This document shows positions 35,766 to 46,000 of a stretch of 64,000 nt of DNA, piece by piece (positions within the stretch are counted from its first letter, which is position 1; each line of letters opens with the position of its first letter). A program made the translations under genes and the position numbers. Under the pieces are notes generated by a model. It saw only the letters and a list, made by a program, of their open reading frames with translations, ran no database searches and was not told the DNA's origin. Where the stretch lies: positions 410,710 through 474,709 of the forward strand of contig NZ_JAGIZA010000003.1 in assembly GCF_017813365.1 (NCBI RefSeq), in the 5' to 3' direction. This DNA comes from Roseomonas indoligenes. GTDB taxonomy: Bacteria > Pseudomonadota > Alphaproteobacteria > Acetobacterales > Acetobacteraceae.

Positions 35766-37490
35766 ATGGATCAGGTCGCGGGCCATCCGGAGGGGGAGCG
35801 CTGGACCAGCCTGCCCGGCATGATGCTGGGGCTGGCGGCCCGGAACCCCGATGCTCCGATGATCCGCCACTGGGAGGGGGGCGCCTGGCGCCGCACGCTC
35901 TGGCGGGACTTCGCGCTGGCCGTGGCGAATGTCGCGGCCGGGCTTCGCGCCCGCGGCGTATCCCCGGGGGACCGCGTGCTGCTGGTGATGGACAGCCGGC
36001 CGGAATTCCTGATCGCGGACACGGCGCTGATGGCGATCGGGGCGGTGACGGTGCCGACCTACGTCACGAATACTGTGGCCGATCACGCCCATGTGCTGCG
36101 GGACAGCGGGGCGCGCGCGGCGATCGCGGGGAATGCGCGGCTGGCGGAGCGGCTGCGGGAGGCGGCGGGCGATGGGGGGCTGGACCTGCTGGTCTGCCTC
36201 GGGGACGCGCCGGACACCCTGTCCTGGTCCGAGCTGGCGGCGGCGCCGGGGGATCTGGCGATGCTGGTGGCGGAGGTGCAGCACATCCCGGAGGGGCGGC
36301 TGGCCTGCCTCATCTATACCTCCGGCACCGGAGGAAGGCCGCGCGGGGTGATGCTGCCGCACCGCGCCATGCTGGCGAACCGGGAGGGGGTGGCACCCGT
36401 CATCCGGCGGCTAGGCATTTACTGGAAGGGGGAGTGCTACCTCTCCTTCCTGCCGCTCTCGCACGCCTATGAGCACACGGTCGGCGGCTTCCTCCTGCCC
36501 TCCTGCGGGCTGGAGATCGTCTTCTCCCGCGGGGCGGACCGGCTGGCGAACGAGTTTCGGGACATCGAGCCGGCGCTGGTGACCGCCGTGCCGCGGCTGT
36601 TCGAGGTGCTGCGGACGCGCATCCTCGCGGGGCTGGAGAAGGAGAAGCCCTGGAAGCGGAAGCTGTTCGACCGGGCCCTGGCCCTCGGGCTGCGGCGGCT
36701 GGACGGGCCGCGGCTGAATCCCTTCGAACGGCTGGAGGATGCGGTGCTGGACCGGCTGGTCCGCAACCCCATCCGCGCCCGCTTCGGCGGCAAGCTCCGC
36801 GCCCTCGTCTCCGGCGGGGCGCGGCTGGATCCGGAGCTTTCGGGCTTCTTCCTCGCGCTCGGGGTAACGGTGCTGCAGGGCTACGGCCAGACGGAGGCCG
36901 GGCCCGTCGTTGCCGTGAACCTGCCCTGGGACAACCACCGCCGCACCGTCGGCCGGCATGTGGAGGGGGTGGAGGCGCGCATCGCGGAGGACGGGGAGCT
37001 GCTGATCCGCGGGGCGCTGGTGATGGACGGGTACTGGAACGACGCGGAGGCGACGGACCGTACCCTCTCCGTGCCGCCGGGCGAGAACCGGCCCTGGCTG
37101 CACACCGGCGACGTTGGCAGCATCGATGGGGATGGGCGCATCACCATCACCGATCGCAAGAAGGACTTCATCAAGACGCTGGGCGGCGACATGGTGAGCC
37201 CGGCGCGGATCGAGACGCTGCTGATGGCGGAGCCGGAGATCGCGCAGGCCGTGGTGGCGGGCGAGGGCCGGCCGGGGATCGTCGCGCTGATCGTGGCCGC
37301 GGAAGGCGCATCGCCCGACAAGGCGGTGCAGCGGATCAACGGCAAGCTGTCCTCGCTGGAGCGCATCCGCAAGTGGAAGGCGGTGGACCCTTTCACGATG
37401 GAGAACGGGCTTCTCACCCCCACCATGAAGGTGAAGCGGCGCGCGGTGCTGGAGCAGCACGCCGGGACGGTGGATGCGCTCTATGGCTGA
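35766..37490 (+). CDS. AMP-binding long-chain acyl-CoA synthetase
   Basis: An adenylate-forming enzyme of 574 residues related to FadD15-type long-chain fatty acid CoA ligases. Motifs are LIYTSGTGGRPRGVMLPHRAM (P-loop), FLPLSHAYEH, GYGQTEAGPV, WLHTGDVGSIDGDGRITITDRKKDFIKTLGGDMVSP, and C-terminal KVKRR with the catalytic-position Lys. The ATG at 35766 with GGGAG upstream is preferred to a TTG 12 bp earlier. It is divergent from pepF. Chain-length preference cannot be read from sequence. Confidence 0.93.
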   Translation: MDQVAGHPEGERWTSLPGMMLGLAARNPDAPMIRHWEGGAWRRTLWRDFALAVANVAAGLRARGVSPGDRVLLVMDSRPEFLIADTALMAIGAVTVPTYVTNTVADHAHVLRDSGARAAIAGNARLAERLREAAGDGGLDLLVCLGDAPDTLSWSELAAAPGDLAMLVAEVQHIPEGRLACLIYTSGTGGRPRGVMLPHRAMLANREGVAPVIRRLGIYWKGECYLSFLPLSHAYEHTVGGFLLPSCGLEIVFSRGADRLANEFRDIEPALVTAVPRLFEVLRTRILAGLEKEKPWKRKLFDRALALGLRRLDGPRLNPFERLEDAVLDRLVRNPIRARFGGKLRALVSGGARLDPELSGFFLALGVTVLQGYGQTEAGPVVAVNLPWDNHRRTVGRHVEGVEARIAEDGELLIRGALVMDGYWNDAEATDRTLSVPPGENRPWLHTGDVGSIDGDGRITITDRKKDFIKTLGGDMVSPARIETLLMAEPEIAQAVVAGEGRPGIVALIVAAEGASPDKAVQRINGKLSSLERIRKWKAVDPFTMENGLLTPTMKVKRRAVLEQHAGTVDALYG

Positions 37491-37578
37491 GGCGGCCTTG
37501 ACCGCCCTGCCCGGCCGGTCCTGAACTCCTCCTCCTGAGAGCGGCCGCCATGAAAGCGGCCGCCCGGAGGAACCAGGA

Positions 37579-38553
37579 ATGCTGATACGCCGCCACGCGC
37601 TGGCGCTGCCCGCCCTTGCCCTGCTGACACGACCGGCCCTCGCGGCCTGGCCGGAGCGGCCGATCCGCGTCGTGGTGCCCTATGCCGCGGGCGGCAACAT
37701 CGACGTGGTGAGCCGGCTTCTCGCCCCGGCGCTGACGGAGCGGCTGGGCCAGCCCGTGGTGGTGGACAATCGTCCCGGCGCGGGCGGCAGCCTGGGCGCG
37801 GAGCAGGTGGCCCGGGCGGCGGCGGACGGCTACACGCTGCTGGCGGGTTCCAACGGGCCGATCACGGTCAACCCCTTGGTGCAGGCGCGGCTCCCCTATG
37901 ACCCGCTGCGCGATCTGGTTCCCATCGCACTGGTGAACGCCGTGCCGCTGGTGCTGATCGCCGGCGGCGCGAACCCGCCCGCGACGCTCGCCGCGGCGGT
38001 CGCGGAATCCAGGGCGAAGCCCGGCGGGTTCACCGTGGGGACGCCCGGTGCCGGAAGCACGGCGCATCTCGCGCTGGAGCTGTTCAACAACGCGTCCGGC
38101 GCGGCGCTGATGCACGTGCCCTACCGCGGTGGCGGCGCCGTGGTGCCGGATCTCATCGCCGGCAATATCCGAGCGATGTTCGTCGAGCTCTCCACCGCCC
38201 TGCCGCTGCACAAGGAGGGCAAGGGGCGCATCCTCGCGGTCGCGTCCAGGGCCCGCGTGCCGCAGCTGCCGGAGGTGCCGACCTTCACCGAGGCGGGGGT
38301 GAAGGACTTCACCGCCGCGAGCTACTGCGGGCTGCTGGCGCCGCGCGGCACGCCGGGGGCGGTGCTCTCGGGGGTGCGGGATGCCGTGGCGGCGGCCACC
38401 GCCGATGCCGCGATCCGCGTGAAGCTGGAGGGGATGGGTTCCGAGGTGGCGTCCGGGGCGGAGCAGACGCCGGACGGGTTCCTGGCCTTCCTGCGGCGCC
38501 AGGCGGAAGACGCCAGGCGGGCTGCCGATATCGCGGGGCTGAAGCCGGAATGA
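37579..38553 (+). CDS. Bug/TctC-type tripartite tricarboxylate transporter receptor
   Basis: A periplasmic receptor of 324 residues with a short signal peptide ending ALA, the opening WPERPIRVVVPYAAGGNIDVVSR, VVVDNRPGAGGSLGAEQVARAAADG and VPYRGGGAVVPDLIAGNI. GGAGG precedes the ATG. Its stop overlaps the amidohydrolase ATG by four bases (ATGA), so the receptor and enzyme form a coupled pair. No permease is nearby. Confidence 0.92.
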   Translation: MLIRRHALALPALALLTRPALAAWPERPIRVVVPYAAGGNIDVVSRLLAPALTERLGQPVVVDNRPGAGGSLGAEQVARAAADGYTLLAGSNGPITVNPLVQARLPYDPLRDLVPIALVNAVPLVLIAGGANPPATLAAAVAESRAKPGGFTVGTPGAGSTAHLALELFNNASGAALMHVPYRGGGAVVPDLIAGNIRAMFVELSTALPLHKEGKGRILAVASRARVPQLPEVPTFTEAGVKDFTAASYCGLLAPRGTPGAVLSGVRDAVAAATADAAIRVKLEGMGSEVASGAEQTPDGFLAFLRRQAEDARRAADIAGLKPE

Positions 38554-39416
38554 GCGCGCCCGATCCCCGGGTGCCGGACAGCGCCTGCGACTGCCATTGC
38601 CACGTCTTCGGGCCGGCGGCGCGCTTTCCCTATTCCGAGCCGCGCTCCTACACGCCGGAGGACGCGCCGCTGGAGGACTACCTGGCGCTGCTGGACCGGC
38701 TGGGCCTGGCGCGCGGCGTGATCGTGCAGCCCAGTGCCTATGACCGCGACAACAGCGCCACGCTGGACGCGTTGCGCCGCGCGCCGGACCGGCTGCGCGG
38801 CGTGGGCGTGGGCGGGGCGGAGCTGACGCCGGCGGTGCTGCGGGAGTGGCATGCGGCGGGCATCCGCGGGCTGCGCGCCAATGAGTACCGGCGCGCCGGG
38901 CAGGCCGCCTATCACGGCGGGGTGCGGCTGGCGGAGATCGAGCCGCTGGTGCCGGCCATGCGCGACCTGGGCTGGCACCTGCAGCTCTGGCTGGATGCGG
39001 CGGACCTGCCGGAGCTGATGCCGCGCCTCTCGCGCCTCGGGCTGCCGGTGGTGGTGGACCATATGGGGCGGATGCCCCACGCGCGCGGAACGGGGGATCC
39101 GGGCTTCCAGGCGCTGCGGCGCGGGGTGGCGGAGGGAACGCTCTGGGCGAAGCTGTCCGGCACCTATCGCCTGGGCGCCACCGGGCCGGACTATGCGGAG
39201 GCGCGGCCCTTCCACGAGGCGCTGGTGGAGGCGAACCCGGAGCGGCTGGTCTGGGGGACGGACTGGCCGCATCCCCGGCCGGAGGGGCCCGTGCCGGATG
39301 CGGCGCGGCTGCTGGAGGTGTTCCTGGACTGGACGCCGGAGCCGGCGCGGGAGCTGATCCTCTCCCGCAATCCGGAGCGGCTCTACGGCTTCCCGGGCGA
39401 CTTCCCCGGCGGCTAG
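38550..39416 (+). CDS. Amidohydrolase-2 family hydrolase, PDC-lactonase-like
   Basis: A TIM-barrel metal-dependent hydrolase of 288 residues in the family of 2-pyrone-4,6-dicarboxylate lactonase. Metal ligands are seen in CDCHCHVFGP near residue 14, PVVVDHMGRMP in the middle and WGTDWPHP near residue 234. VIVQPSAYDRDNSATLDALR is also typical. Coupled to a Bug receptor, so it probably opens a lactone or related ring imported by it; the true substrate is unproven. It converges with the sulfite-oxidase-like gene with a 4-bp overlap. Confidence 0.88.
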   Translation: MSAPDPRVPDSACDCHCHVFGPAARFPYSEPRSYTPEDAPLEDYLALLDRLGLARGVIVQPSAYDRDNSATLDALRRAPDRLRGVGVGGAELTPAVLREWHAAGIRGLRANEYRRAGQAAYHGGVRLAEIEPLVPAMRDLGWHLQLWLDAADLPELMPRLSRLGLPVVVDHMGRMPHARGTGDPGFQALRRGVAEGTLWAKLSGTYRLGATGPDYAEARPFHEALVEANPERLVWGTDWPHPRPEGPVPDAARLLEVFLDWTPEPARELILSRNPERLYGFPGDFPGG

Positions 39417-40534
39417 TCCGCCGCGACGGTCACGGTGACGGCGTGGCAGGCGTTGTTGGCGTAGCCCTTCGGGTTCCAGGGCGGGTCGATCGGCTGGGCC
39501 CGGCCCCGCGCATCCCGTGCCCGGGCGAGGATGCGGCATTCCCCTGCCCTTTCCGGCATCCAGTTCAGGGTGAAAGGGGCCCAGCCGAAGGCGCCTTCCT
39601 GCTGGCCCAGCCCTGCGGGCTGCCAGTTCGCCCCGCCATCGGTGGAGACGTCCACGGCCGCCAGCGGAACATGGCCGGACCAGGCGTGGCCGCGCACCGT
39701 GGCGGGCTGCCCCCTGCGAAGGGCCGTGCCCTCCGCGGGCGAAAGGATGTGGGACTTCACGGGCATGTCCTCGATGACCGCCATTTCCTCCGGCGGCGGC
39801 CATTCGCCGGGGGCAACGGGGCGCGAGGGCAGGCGGTAGTCGTAGCCCGTCATTTTCGCCCCGTCATGCACGCGGTCGCGGAGCGCGATCCGCGACAGCC
39901 ACTTCTGCCAGGCGGAGCCGGGGAAGCCCGGAGCCACGATCCGCAGCGGCGCCCCGTGCAGGAAAGTCAGTGGCGCGTCGTTCATGGCGAAGGCGAGCAA
40001 GGTCTCCGGCGCCAGCGCCTTCCAGAGCGGCAGCCCTCGGGAGAGGGCGTCCCCTTCCCCGCCCACGGCACGGTCCGGGCTGAAATGGGCGGTGTAGACC
40101 GCTTCCGGGCGGATGCCGGCCGCGTGAAGCACATCGCGCAGGCGAACGCCCGTCCAGCGCGCGCAGCCCACCGCGCCCTCGGCCCAGGAAAGGCCGTCGA
40201 CGGGCTGCTTGAAGCCGTGGCGACTGTTGCCCGCGCATTCCAGCACGGAGGTCAAGCTCACCACCTCGAAGCGGGTTCGCAGGTCTTCGATGCTGAGCGC
40301 CATGGGACGCTCCACCGCTCCGTCCACCGCCAGCGTCCAGCCGGCCCGGGTTTCCGGCGAGGGAAGCGCGCCGTTGTTGCGCACGAAGAAGCGGGAGACG
40401 GGCGTGATCGGCGCGTCCAGCAGCGCCAGCGGCGTCTCCGCGTTCAGCGCCTCGTCCGGCAGCACGGCGAGGTTCTCCTTGCCGGCGCGGAGGAGGGTCT
40501 CGTTCCGCGCCGGGGCGCCCTGGGCTGCATCCAT
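39413..40534 (-). CDS. Sulfite-oxidase-family molybdopterin enzyme
   Basis: A 373-residue molybdenum-cofactor enzyme of the sulfite oxidase family. The molybdenum-ligating Cys is C100 in SVLECAGNSR. ARWTGVRLRDVL, HGAPLRIVAPGFPGSAWQKWLSRI and the dimerisation domain (AWSGHVPLAAVDVSTDGGANWQPA, WNPKGYANNACHAV) follow. No signal peptide and no heme domain are visible, so it may be cytoplasmic, unlike SorA-type dehydrogenases. The frame is open upstream of 40534, but MDAAQ gives the family's usual N-terminus. Confidence 0.88.
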   Translation of the reverse strand: MDAAQGAPARNETLLRAGKENLAVLPDEALNAETPLALLDAPITPVSRFFVRNNGALPSPETRAGWTLAVDGAVERPMALSIEDLRTRFEVVSLTSVLECAGNSRHGFKQPVDGLSWAEGAVGCARWTGVRLRDVLHAAGIRPEAVYTAHFSPDRAVGGEGDALSRGLPLWKALAPETLLAFAMNDAPLTFLHGAPLRIVAPGFPGSAWQKWLSRIALRDRVHDGAKMTGYDYRLPSRPVAPGEWPPPEEMAVIEDMPVKSHILSPAEGTALRRGQPATVRGHAWSGHVPLAAVDVSTDGGANWQPAGLGQQEGAFGWAPFTLNWMPERAGECRILARARDARGRAQPIDPPWNPKGYANNACHAVTVTVAAD

Positions 40535-40605
40535 GGGGTTGGAGCCTATGGCGCCGGCCGGATCACCCCGCAATCCCCCGGCGGGCCTGCGCCGGGGGGG
40601 GCGCG

Positions 40606-40917
40606 TCACATCCCGAGTGCGCGGCGGTAGAGCTCGAGGAGGGTCTCCATCTCCTCCACTTCGGCGGGCTCCTGCTTGCGCAGGCGGATGATCTGGCGGA
40701 CCACCTTCACGTCGAAGCCCGCGCTCTTCGCCTCGGCGAAGATGTCCTTGATGTCGTCGGCGAGCGCCTTGCGCTCCTCCTCCAGCCGCTCCACCCGCTC
40801 GATGATGGAGCGCAGCCGGTCGACGGCGATGCCGCCGACATCCGGGTCCGGGTCAGCGGCCTGCCTCGCGCGGCTCGCGGCGGCCTCGTCGTCGATGTCG
40901 AAAGGTACGTCGGACAT
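40606..40917 (-). CDS. gapR: GapR-like DNA-binding protein (DUF2312)
   Basis: A 103-residue DUF2312 protein. The Caulobacter member GapR is a nucleoid protein that encircles overtwisted DNA and stimulates gyrase and topoisomerase IV. Family core: [50 protein letters not shown] followed by [18 protein letters not shown]. It has a longer acidic N-terminus than usual. The 191-bp gap upstream to the EI24 gene contains nothing recognisable. Confidence 0.9.
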   Translation of the reverse strand: MSDVPFDIDDEAAASRARQAADPDPDVGGIAVDRLRSIIERVERLEEERKALADDIKDIFAEAKSAGFDVKVVRQIIRLRKQEPAEVEEMETLLELYRRALGM

Positions 40918-41108
40918 GGCAGCCCCCTTACTCCGCTCGGCGGCTGGAGGGAGGCGGGCGCACGCCGCGCCAGCCTCATTCCCTTGCCGCCCCTCAGCCC
41001 CCCTCGGGCGAAGGCGCGGGTCTTACCCCCGACGCCCCTCCCGCCTCAATGCCCAGATTCGGGGGAGAGAACCTTCCGCGAACGGCGTGGCGCCCAGGCC
41101 ACCCGCGC

Positions 41109-41789
41109 TCAGGCCACGGGGCCGTCGGCGCCCCGGTGCAGAAGGTGGGTCATGGCAGCGGTTCCCAGCACGGGGACCAGGAGGTTGGCGAAGGGCAGCA
41201 GGGCCAGGGTGGCCATGGCCGCGCCCACGGCCAGGACGGAGAAGGCCCGGCGCTTGCGGAGCAGCCGTGCCTCGGACACCGGCATGCGGCGCTGCGCCAC
41301 CCCCTCGAAGAGGCCGTTGCCGAGGGAGACGGCGGCGACCACCCAGAGCAGCGCGCCGCCCACCAGCGGCAGGAGAAGTGCCACCGGGAGCAGGACGAGG
41401 TTCAGGGCCAGGACCTTCAGGGCGAGCACAAGGTTGAACACGCCCTGGGAGGCGAGCGAGGCCCCGCGCCTGGGCGGGGGCAGCGCGGGGTAGTGGCGCC
41501 GCTCCACCGCCGCTGCCGTCTCGTCCAGGAAGAGGCCGGCGATGGCGAGGGCGAAGGGGACGAAGAGCCAGAAGGCGGCGAAGAGGCCGGCGACGCCGCC
41601 CAGCACCCCCGCCGCCGTGGCGAGCCAGCCGGTGCCGCCGGCCAGCGCGTCCATGGCCCAGCCGGCGAGCCAGACGAGGCCGCCGAGCGCCAGCACGGCG
41701 CCGGCCATGCCTTTCAGCAGCGGGCCGCGGAAGCCGCGGTCCAGCACCTGGTCGAAGGGCATGACCAGGCTGGCGATGACGGCCTGCAA
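41109..41789 (-). CDS. EI24-domain (CysZ-like) integral membrane protein
   Basis: A 226-residue membrane protein with four long hydrophobic stretches and the EI24/CysZ pattern (FAAFWLFVPFALAIAGLFLDETAAAVERRHYPALP, GNGLFEGVAQRRMP). E. coli CysZ imports sulfate; the role here is unknown. The first possible start is a TTG one base after the stop of the DUF1244 gene; an ATG at 41762 would shorten it by nine residues. Neither has a good ribosome-binding site. Confidence 0.8.
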   Translation of the reverse strand: MQAVIASLVMPFDQVLDRGFRGPLLKGMAGAVLALGGLVWLAGWAMDALAGGTGWLATAAGVLGGVAGLFAAFWLFVPFALAIAGLFLDETAAAVERRHYPALPPPRRGASLASQGVFNLVLALKVLALNLVLLPVALLLPLVGGALLWVVAAVSLGNGLFEGVAQRRMPVSEARLLRKRRAFSVLAVGAAMATLALLPFANLLVPVLGTAAMTHLLHRGADGPVA

Positions 41790-41790
41790 G

Positions 41791-42096
41791 CTAGTGTCCC
41801 GGGTTCGACTTGGCGAAGGCGGCCTTCTGGTCCGCGCTCGCCTCCTTCTGGTGCTTCGCCTGCCACTCCTTGTAGGGCATCCCGTAGACGATCTCCCGCG
41901 CCTCCGGGTCCGGCAGGGGAATGCCCCTGCCCTCCGCCTCCTCGCGGTACCAGCGGGAGAGGCAGTTCCGGCAGAAGCCGGCCAGGTTCATCAGGTCGAT
42001 GTTCTGCACGTCCGTGCGCTCGCGCAGGTGCTGCACCAGGCGGCGGAAGGCGGCCGCTTCCAGCTCCGTCCGCGTCGCGTCGTCGATCTCGGTCAT
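41791..42096 (-). CDS. DUF1244 family protein
   Basis: A 101-residue member of the DUF1244 family, common in Alpha- and Gammaproteobacteria and of unknown function. The signature MNLAGFCRNCLSRWYREEAE (about residues 36-55) carries two close cysteines that could bind metal. REIVYGMPYKEWQ is also conserved. It lies directly upstream of the EI24 gene with one base between stop and TTG, so the two are probably co-expressed. Confidence 0.88.
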   Translation of the reverse strand: MTEIDDATRTELEAAAFRRLVQHLRERTDVQNIDLMNLAGFCRNCLSRWYREEAEGRGIPLPDPEAREIVYGMPYKEWQAKHQKEASADQKAAFAKSNPGH

Positions 42097-42144
42097 GAAA
42101 GGCCCTCTTCTGGCCGCCGAGATGGGGTGGCGGCGGCGCCGGCG

Positions 42145-42561
42145 CTATCCCTGGGGCCGGCCTTCCCGATGTTGCGGCAGGCCGTCGCAGGGGGCAGCCC
42201 AGGGAATGCCGGAGGCGACGCGCACGTGGTCCGCCGGGGGCACGGCCGCCGGGTCGTCCAGAGTCGCGGTCGCCACGTCGATCTCCTCGGGCAGGTCATG
42301 CGCCCGGAAGGTCAGGGGGGTGCCGCAGTCCCCGCAGAAGCCCCGTTCGGCACGGGAAGAGGAGGCGTAGGGGCGGATTCTGCCGCGCACCACGTGGAAA
42401 TCGCGGGCGCGGACGCTGAACCAGGCAACCAGGGGCGCCCCGGCAACGCGCCGGCAATCCTGGCAATGGCAGATCGTGGCGTGGAAGGGCTTGCCGCGCG
42501 CCTCGTAGCGCACCGCGCCACAGTGGCACCCGCCCGCGAGTGAGGAATCGCTGGCTGGCAT
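42145..42561 (-). CDS. GFA (glutathione-dependent formaldehyde-activating-like) family protein
   Basis: A 138-residue zinc protein of the Gfa/CENP-V family. Zinc ligands are visible as GGCHCGAVRYEA (residues 11-22), CHCQDCRR, and CGDCGTP. The archetype was proposed to condense glutathione with formaldehyde, but most family members have no proven activity. It is the last ordinary gene before the 490-bp gap leading to the giant repeat gene. Confidence 0.9.
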   Translation of the reverse strand: MPASDSSLAGGCHCGAVRYEARGKPFHATICHCQDCRRVAGAPLVAWFSVRARDFHVVRGRIRPYASSSRAERGFCGDCGTPLTFRAHDLPEEIDVATATLDDPAAVPPADHVRVASGIPWAAPCDGLPQHREGRPQG

Positions 42562-43051
42562 TCCATCCCCCTTCTGGCTCGCGCCAGGGTGTCATTGCCG
42601 GGCGGTGCAGGGGAAGCCCGGCCGGGCTCAGCCGCGGCGAGACCAAGGTTGGACGCCTGCCCCAGCCCGATCATGTGTCGGAAATGTTAACGTCACAACA
42701 AGTTGAGACTCTTACGCTTTATACAACTTCGAAAGAATTAGCTTTACGTTAAGCAACCTGAAGTTGTTAAATGTGATCCCTGAACGTCATTTGGGCGAAA
42801 ATTCCCCATGCCGCAACCGGAATCTCCGCTCGTGCCCCAAGGCCCGCTTACTGAGCACCGGGGCCTGGTCGCACCTGAAACTGCGGCAGCAGTGCTGAGC
42901 GGCACAGCGGGCCGGAGCGCGGATCCCCGCGCCGCCTGAGATGCTTGGCCTGACGGGCCATCCCCTTCCAGTTCGCTTCCGGGCCCAGACCCCTCCCCGC
43001 CCGAAAGCTGTCCAGCGAAACGCCATACCCAATCCGGAGCTGTGAAAAACC
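42562..43051 (+). promoter_or_regulatory. Upstream region of the giant repeat gene with a 36% GC tract and dyads
   Basis: This 490-bp gap holds the only AT-rich tract noticed in the window; 42681-42780 is 36% GC by count. Two nested inverted repeats lie in it: TTAACGT (42687-42693) with ACGTTAA (42746-42752), and ACAACTTC (42723-42730) with GAAGTTGT (42760-42767). No sigma-70 pair with good spacing could be fixed. A possible ribosome-binding site, GGAG at 43036-43039, lies 12 bp before the ATG. The arrangement suggests one or more regulators acting on the downstream gene. Confidence 0.6.
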
Positions 43052-46000
43052 ATGGCCGTTACCGTCGATACCGCCCTCGGATCCGTCCCCGGCAATAGCA
43101 ACGTCACGCTGCTCACGCTCGGCACGTCGACGATCACGGGCGAGGTGACTGACAACACCCTCCGCTTCGGGGCAGGCAACACCATCACCTTCGCCGGCAC
43201 TTCCGGCGTGTACCACGGCACGCTGAGTGGGACGGCGGCCACGCCCTATGGCGAGGCCGGGAACTACTTCGCCGTGGGATCGACCAATCCCGCAACCATC
43301 AACTACTCCACCGTGCAGCGGTATTTCGGCCTGCAATGGGGCTCGGTGGATGCCGGCAATACGATCAGCTTCTACAACGGCAGCACGTTGGTCTACCAGA
43401 TCACCGGCGCCCAGGTAGAGTCCGGCGCCAACGGCTCGCAGGGAGCCGACGGCACCATCTACGTCAACATCAACTTCACCTCGCCCACCTCCGGCTACAA
43501 CCGGGTGGTGGTCACGTCGCCCTCCCCCGCCTTCGAGTTCGGCCGGGTCGCATCCTCCACCGTCAACATCCCCACCACGGCGGGACAGCTGGAATCGCCG
43601 ACGGTGGTGACGGCGACGGACACGACCACGGGCAAGATCGTCGGCTTCGACAGCGCGCCCGCGAGCCTCTCGGGCACCGTTTTCCGCGATACGAACGCGG
43701 ATGGCACCCAGGGGACCGCGGACAGCGGCGTGTCCGGCGTCACCGTCCGGCTCTACAATTCCGCCGGCACCCTCGTCAGCACGGACGTGACGGACGCGAA
43801 CGGTCGCTACGACTTCGCCAACGTGGCGGCGGGCACCTACAGCGTGCGGGTCGCGGCGCCGAGCGGCAGCAGCTTCTCCCCGACGGCGACCGGCGCCTCC
43901 GGCAGCGGGGTGAACAGCTCCGGCAACGGCACGATCACGCTGGCGGCGGGCAGCAGCGGGTCCGTCAATGCCGGCGTTTATACGCCCGGGACGATCAGCG
44001 GCTTCGCCTTCACGGACACGAACGGCAACGGCACGCAGGACCTGCTTGAGCCCTCGCTCGGCGGGCAGACGGTGCAGCTGCTGAACAGCGCCGGCACGGT
44101 GGTGGCGACGACGAGCACCTCCATCCTCGGCGCCTATTCCTTCACGGGCGTGGTTCCCGGCACCTATACGGTGCAGTTCTCCTCGCCCGCCGGCACGGTG
44201 TTCACGGCCCAGGACCAGGGCACGAACGATGCGGTGGACAGCGATGTCGGCTCCACCGGCCGCACCGCCCCCATCACCCTCACTTCCGGCGGCAGCGTCA
44301 CGAACGTCGCGGCGGGCAGCTTCGTGCCGGCCACCGTTTCCGGCGCCGTCTTCACCGACAGCAACGGGGACGGCATTCGCGCCACGGGCGATGCCGCCGT
44401 GGTGGGCGCGACCGTGCAGCTGGTGAACACCTCCGGCGCGGTGGTGGCGACGACCACCACCTCCTCCACCGGCGCCTATTCCTTCACCGGGGTCGCGCCC
44501 GGCACCTACCAGGTGCAGTTCGTCTCCCCGAGCGGCACCGTGTTCACCCTGCAGAACCAGGGGCTGAACACGGCGGTGGACAGCGATGCCGGCGCCAATG
44601 GCCGCACCGCGTCCTTCGTCCTCGTCGCCGGCGGCAGCGTCACCAACCTCTCGGCCGGCGTCTTCACGCCTGTCAGCGTTTCCGGCACCGCCTTCGTGGA
44701 CGCGAACGCGGACGGCATCCAGGGCACGGGCGAGGCCGGGATCGCCGGCCAGACCGTGACCCTGCTGAACGCCCTGGGCCTGCCGGTGGCGACCACCACC
44801 ACCGGCGCCAACGGCGCCTATTCCTTCACGGGCCTGCAGCCCGGGACCTATCAGGTGCAGTTCCCCGTCCTGACGGGGGCGGTGTTCAGCCCGCAGGACC
44901 AGGGCACCAACGACGCCGTGGACAGCGACGCGAACGCGCTGGGCCGCACGGCCACGATCACCCTCGCCTCCGGCGCATCCGCCACCAACGTCTCCGCCGG
45001 CTCCTATGTCCCGGCGACGGTCAGCGGCGTCGGCTTCGTGGACGTCAACGGGGACGGCGTCCAGGGCACGGGGGAGCTGGGTGTCGTCGGCCAGGCCGTA
45101 CAGCTGCTGAACAGCGCGGGCAATGTGGTGGCCACCACCGTTACCGGCGTGGGCGGCGCCTATTCCTTCGTCGGCGTCACGCCCGGCACCTACCAGGTGC
45201 AGTTCCTGCTGCCCGGCGGATCGGCCTTCACGGGGCAGGACCAGGGCACGAACGACGCGGTGGACAGCGACGTGAACGCCGCGGGCCGCACCGCCGCCAT
45301 CAGCCTCACCTCCGGCAGCAACGTGGCGAATGTCTCGGCCGGCAGCTTCGTGCCGGGGACGATCGCCGGCAGCGTGTTCAACGACGTGAACGGCAACGGC
45401 ATCCGCAACCCGCTCGCGCCCGTGGTGGCGGGGGCGACGGTGCAGCTGCTCAACAGCGCGGGCGCGGTGGTGGCGACCACGACCACCTCTGCCCTGGGCA
45501 ACTACGCCTTCACCAACGTGGCGCCCGGCACCTACCAGGTGCAGTTCGTGGCGCCGAGCGGCACGATTTTCACGCAGCAGAACCAGGGCCTGGACCTGGC
45601 GCTGGACAGCGACGCCAACCCGACGACCGGGCGGACGGGGAGCATCACCATCCTCTCCGGCGGCAGCAACCTGACCACTTCGGCGGGCGTCTTCACCCCG
45701 ATCTCGGTCGCTGGCAACTTCTTCACGGACGTGAACGGGGACGGGATCCAGGGCACGGGCGAGACGGGCATCGCGGGCCAGAGCGTGCAGCTGCTGAACG
45801 CGCTCGGCGCGGTGGTGGCGACCACCACCACCGGGGCGAACGGTGCCTATTCTTTCACCAACATCGTCCCCGGCACCTACCAAGTGCAGTTCACGGCGCC
45901 CAACGGCGCGGTGTTCACAGCCCAGAACCAGGGCAGCAACACGGCGGTGGACAGCGACGTCAACGCCTCGGGCCGCACGGGCCTCTTCACCCTCACCTCC

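Noticed and set aside
37540..37575. GCGGCCGCC repeated twice before the third Bug-type gene as a mobile-element end
   Set aside because: It is a short GC-rich direct repeat with no inverted partner, target duplication or transposase nearby.
42848..45883. A 1,011-codon minus-strand open frame over the first repeats and the upstream region
   Set aside because: Same cause: shadow of the repeat array. It has no family resemblance.
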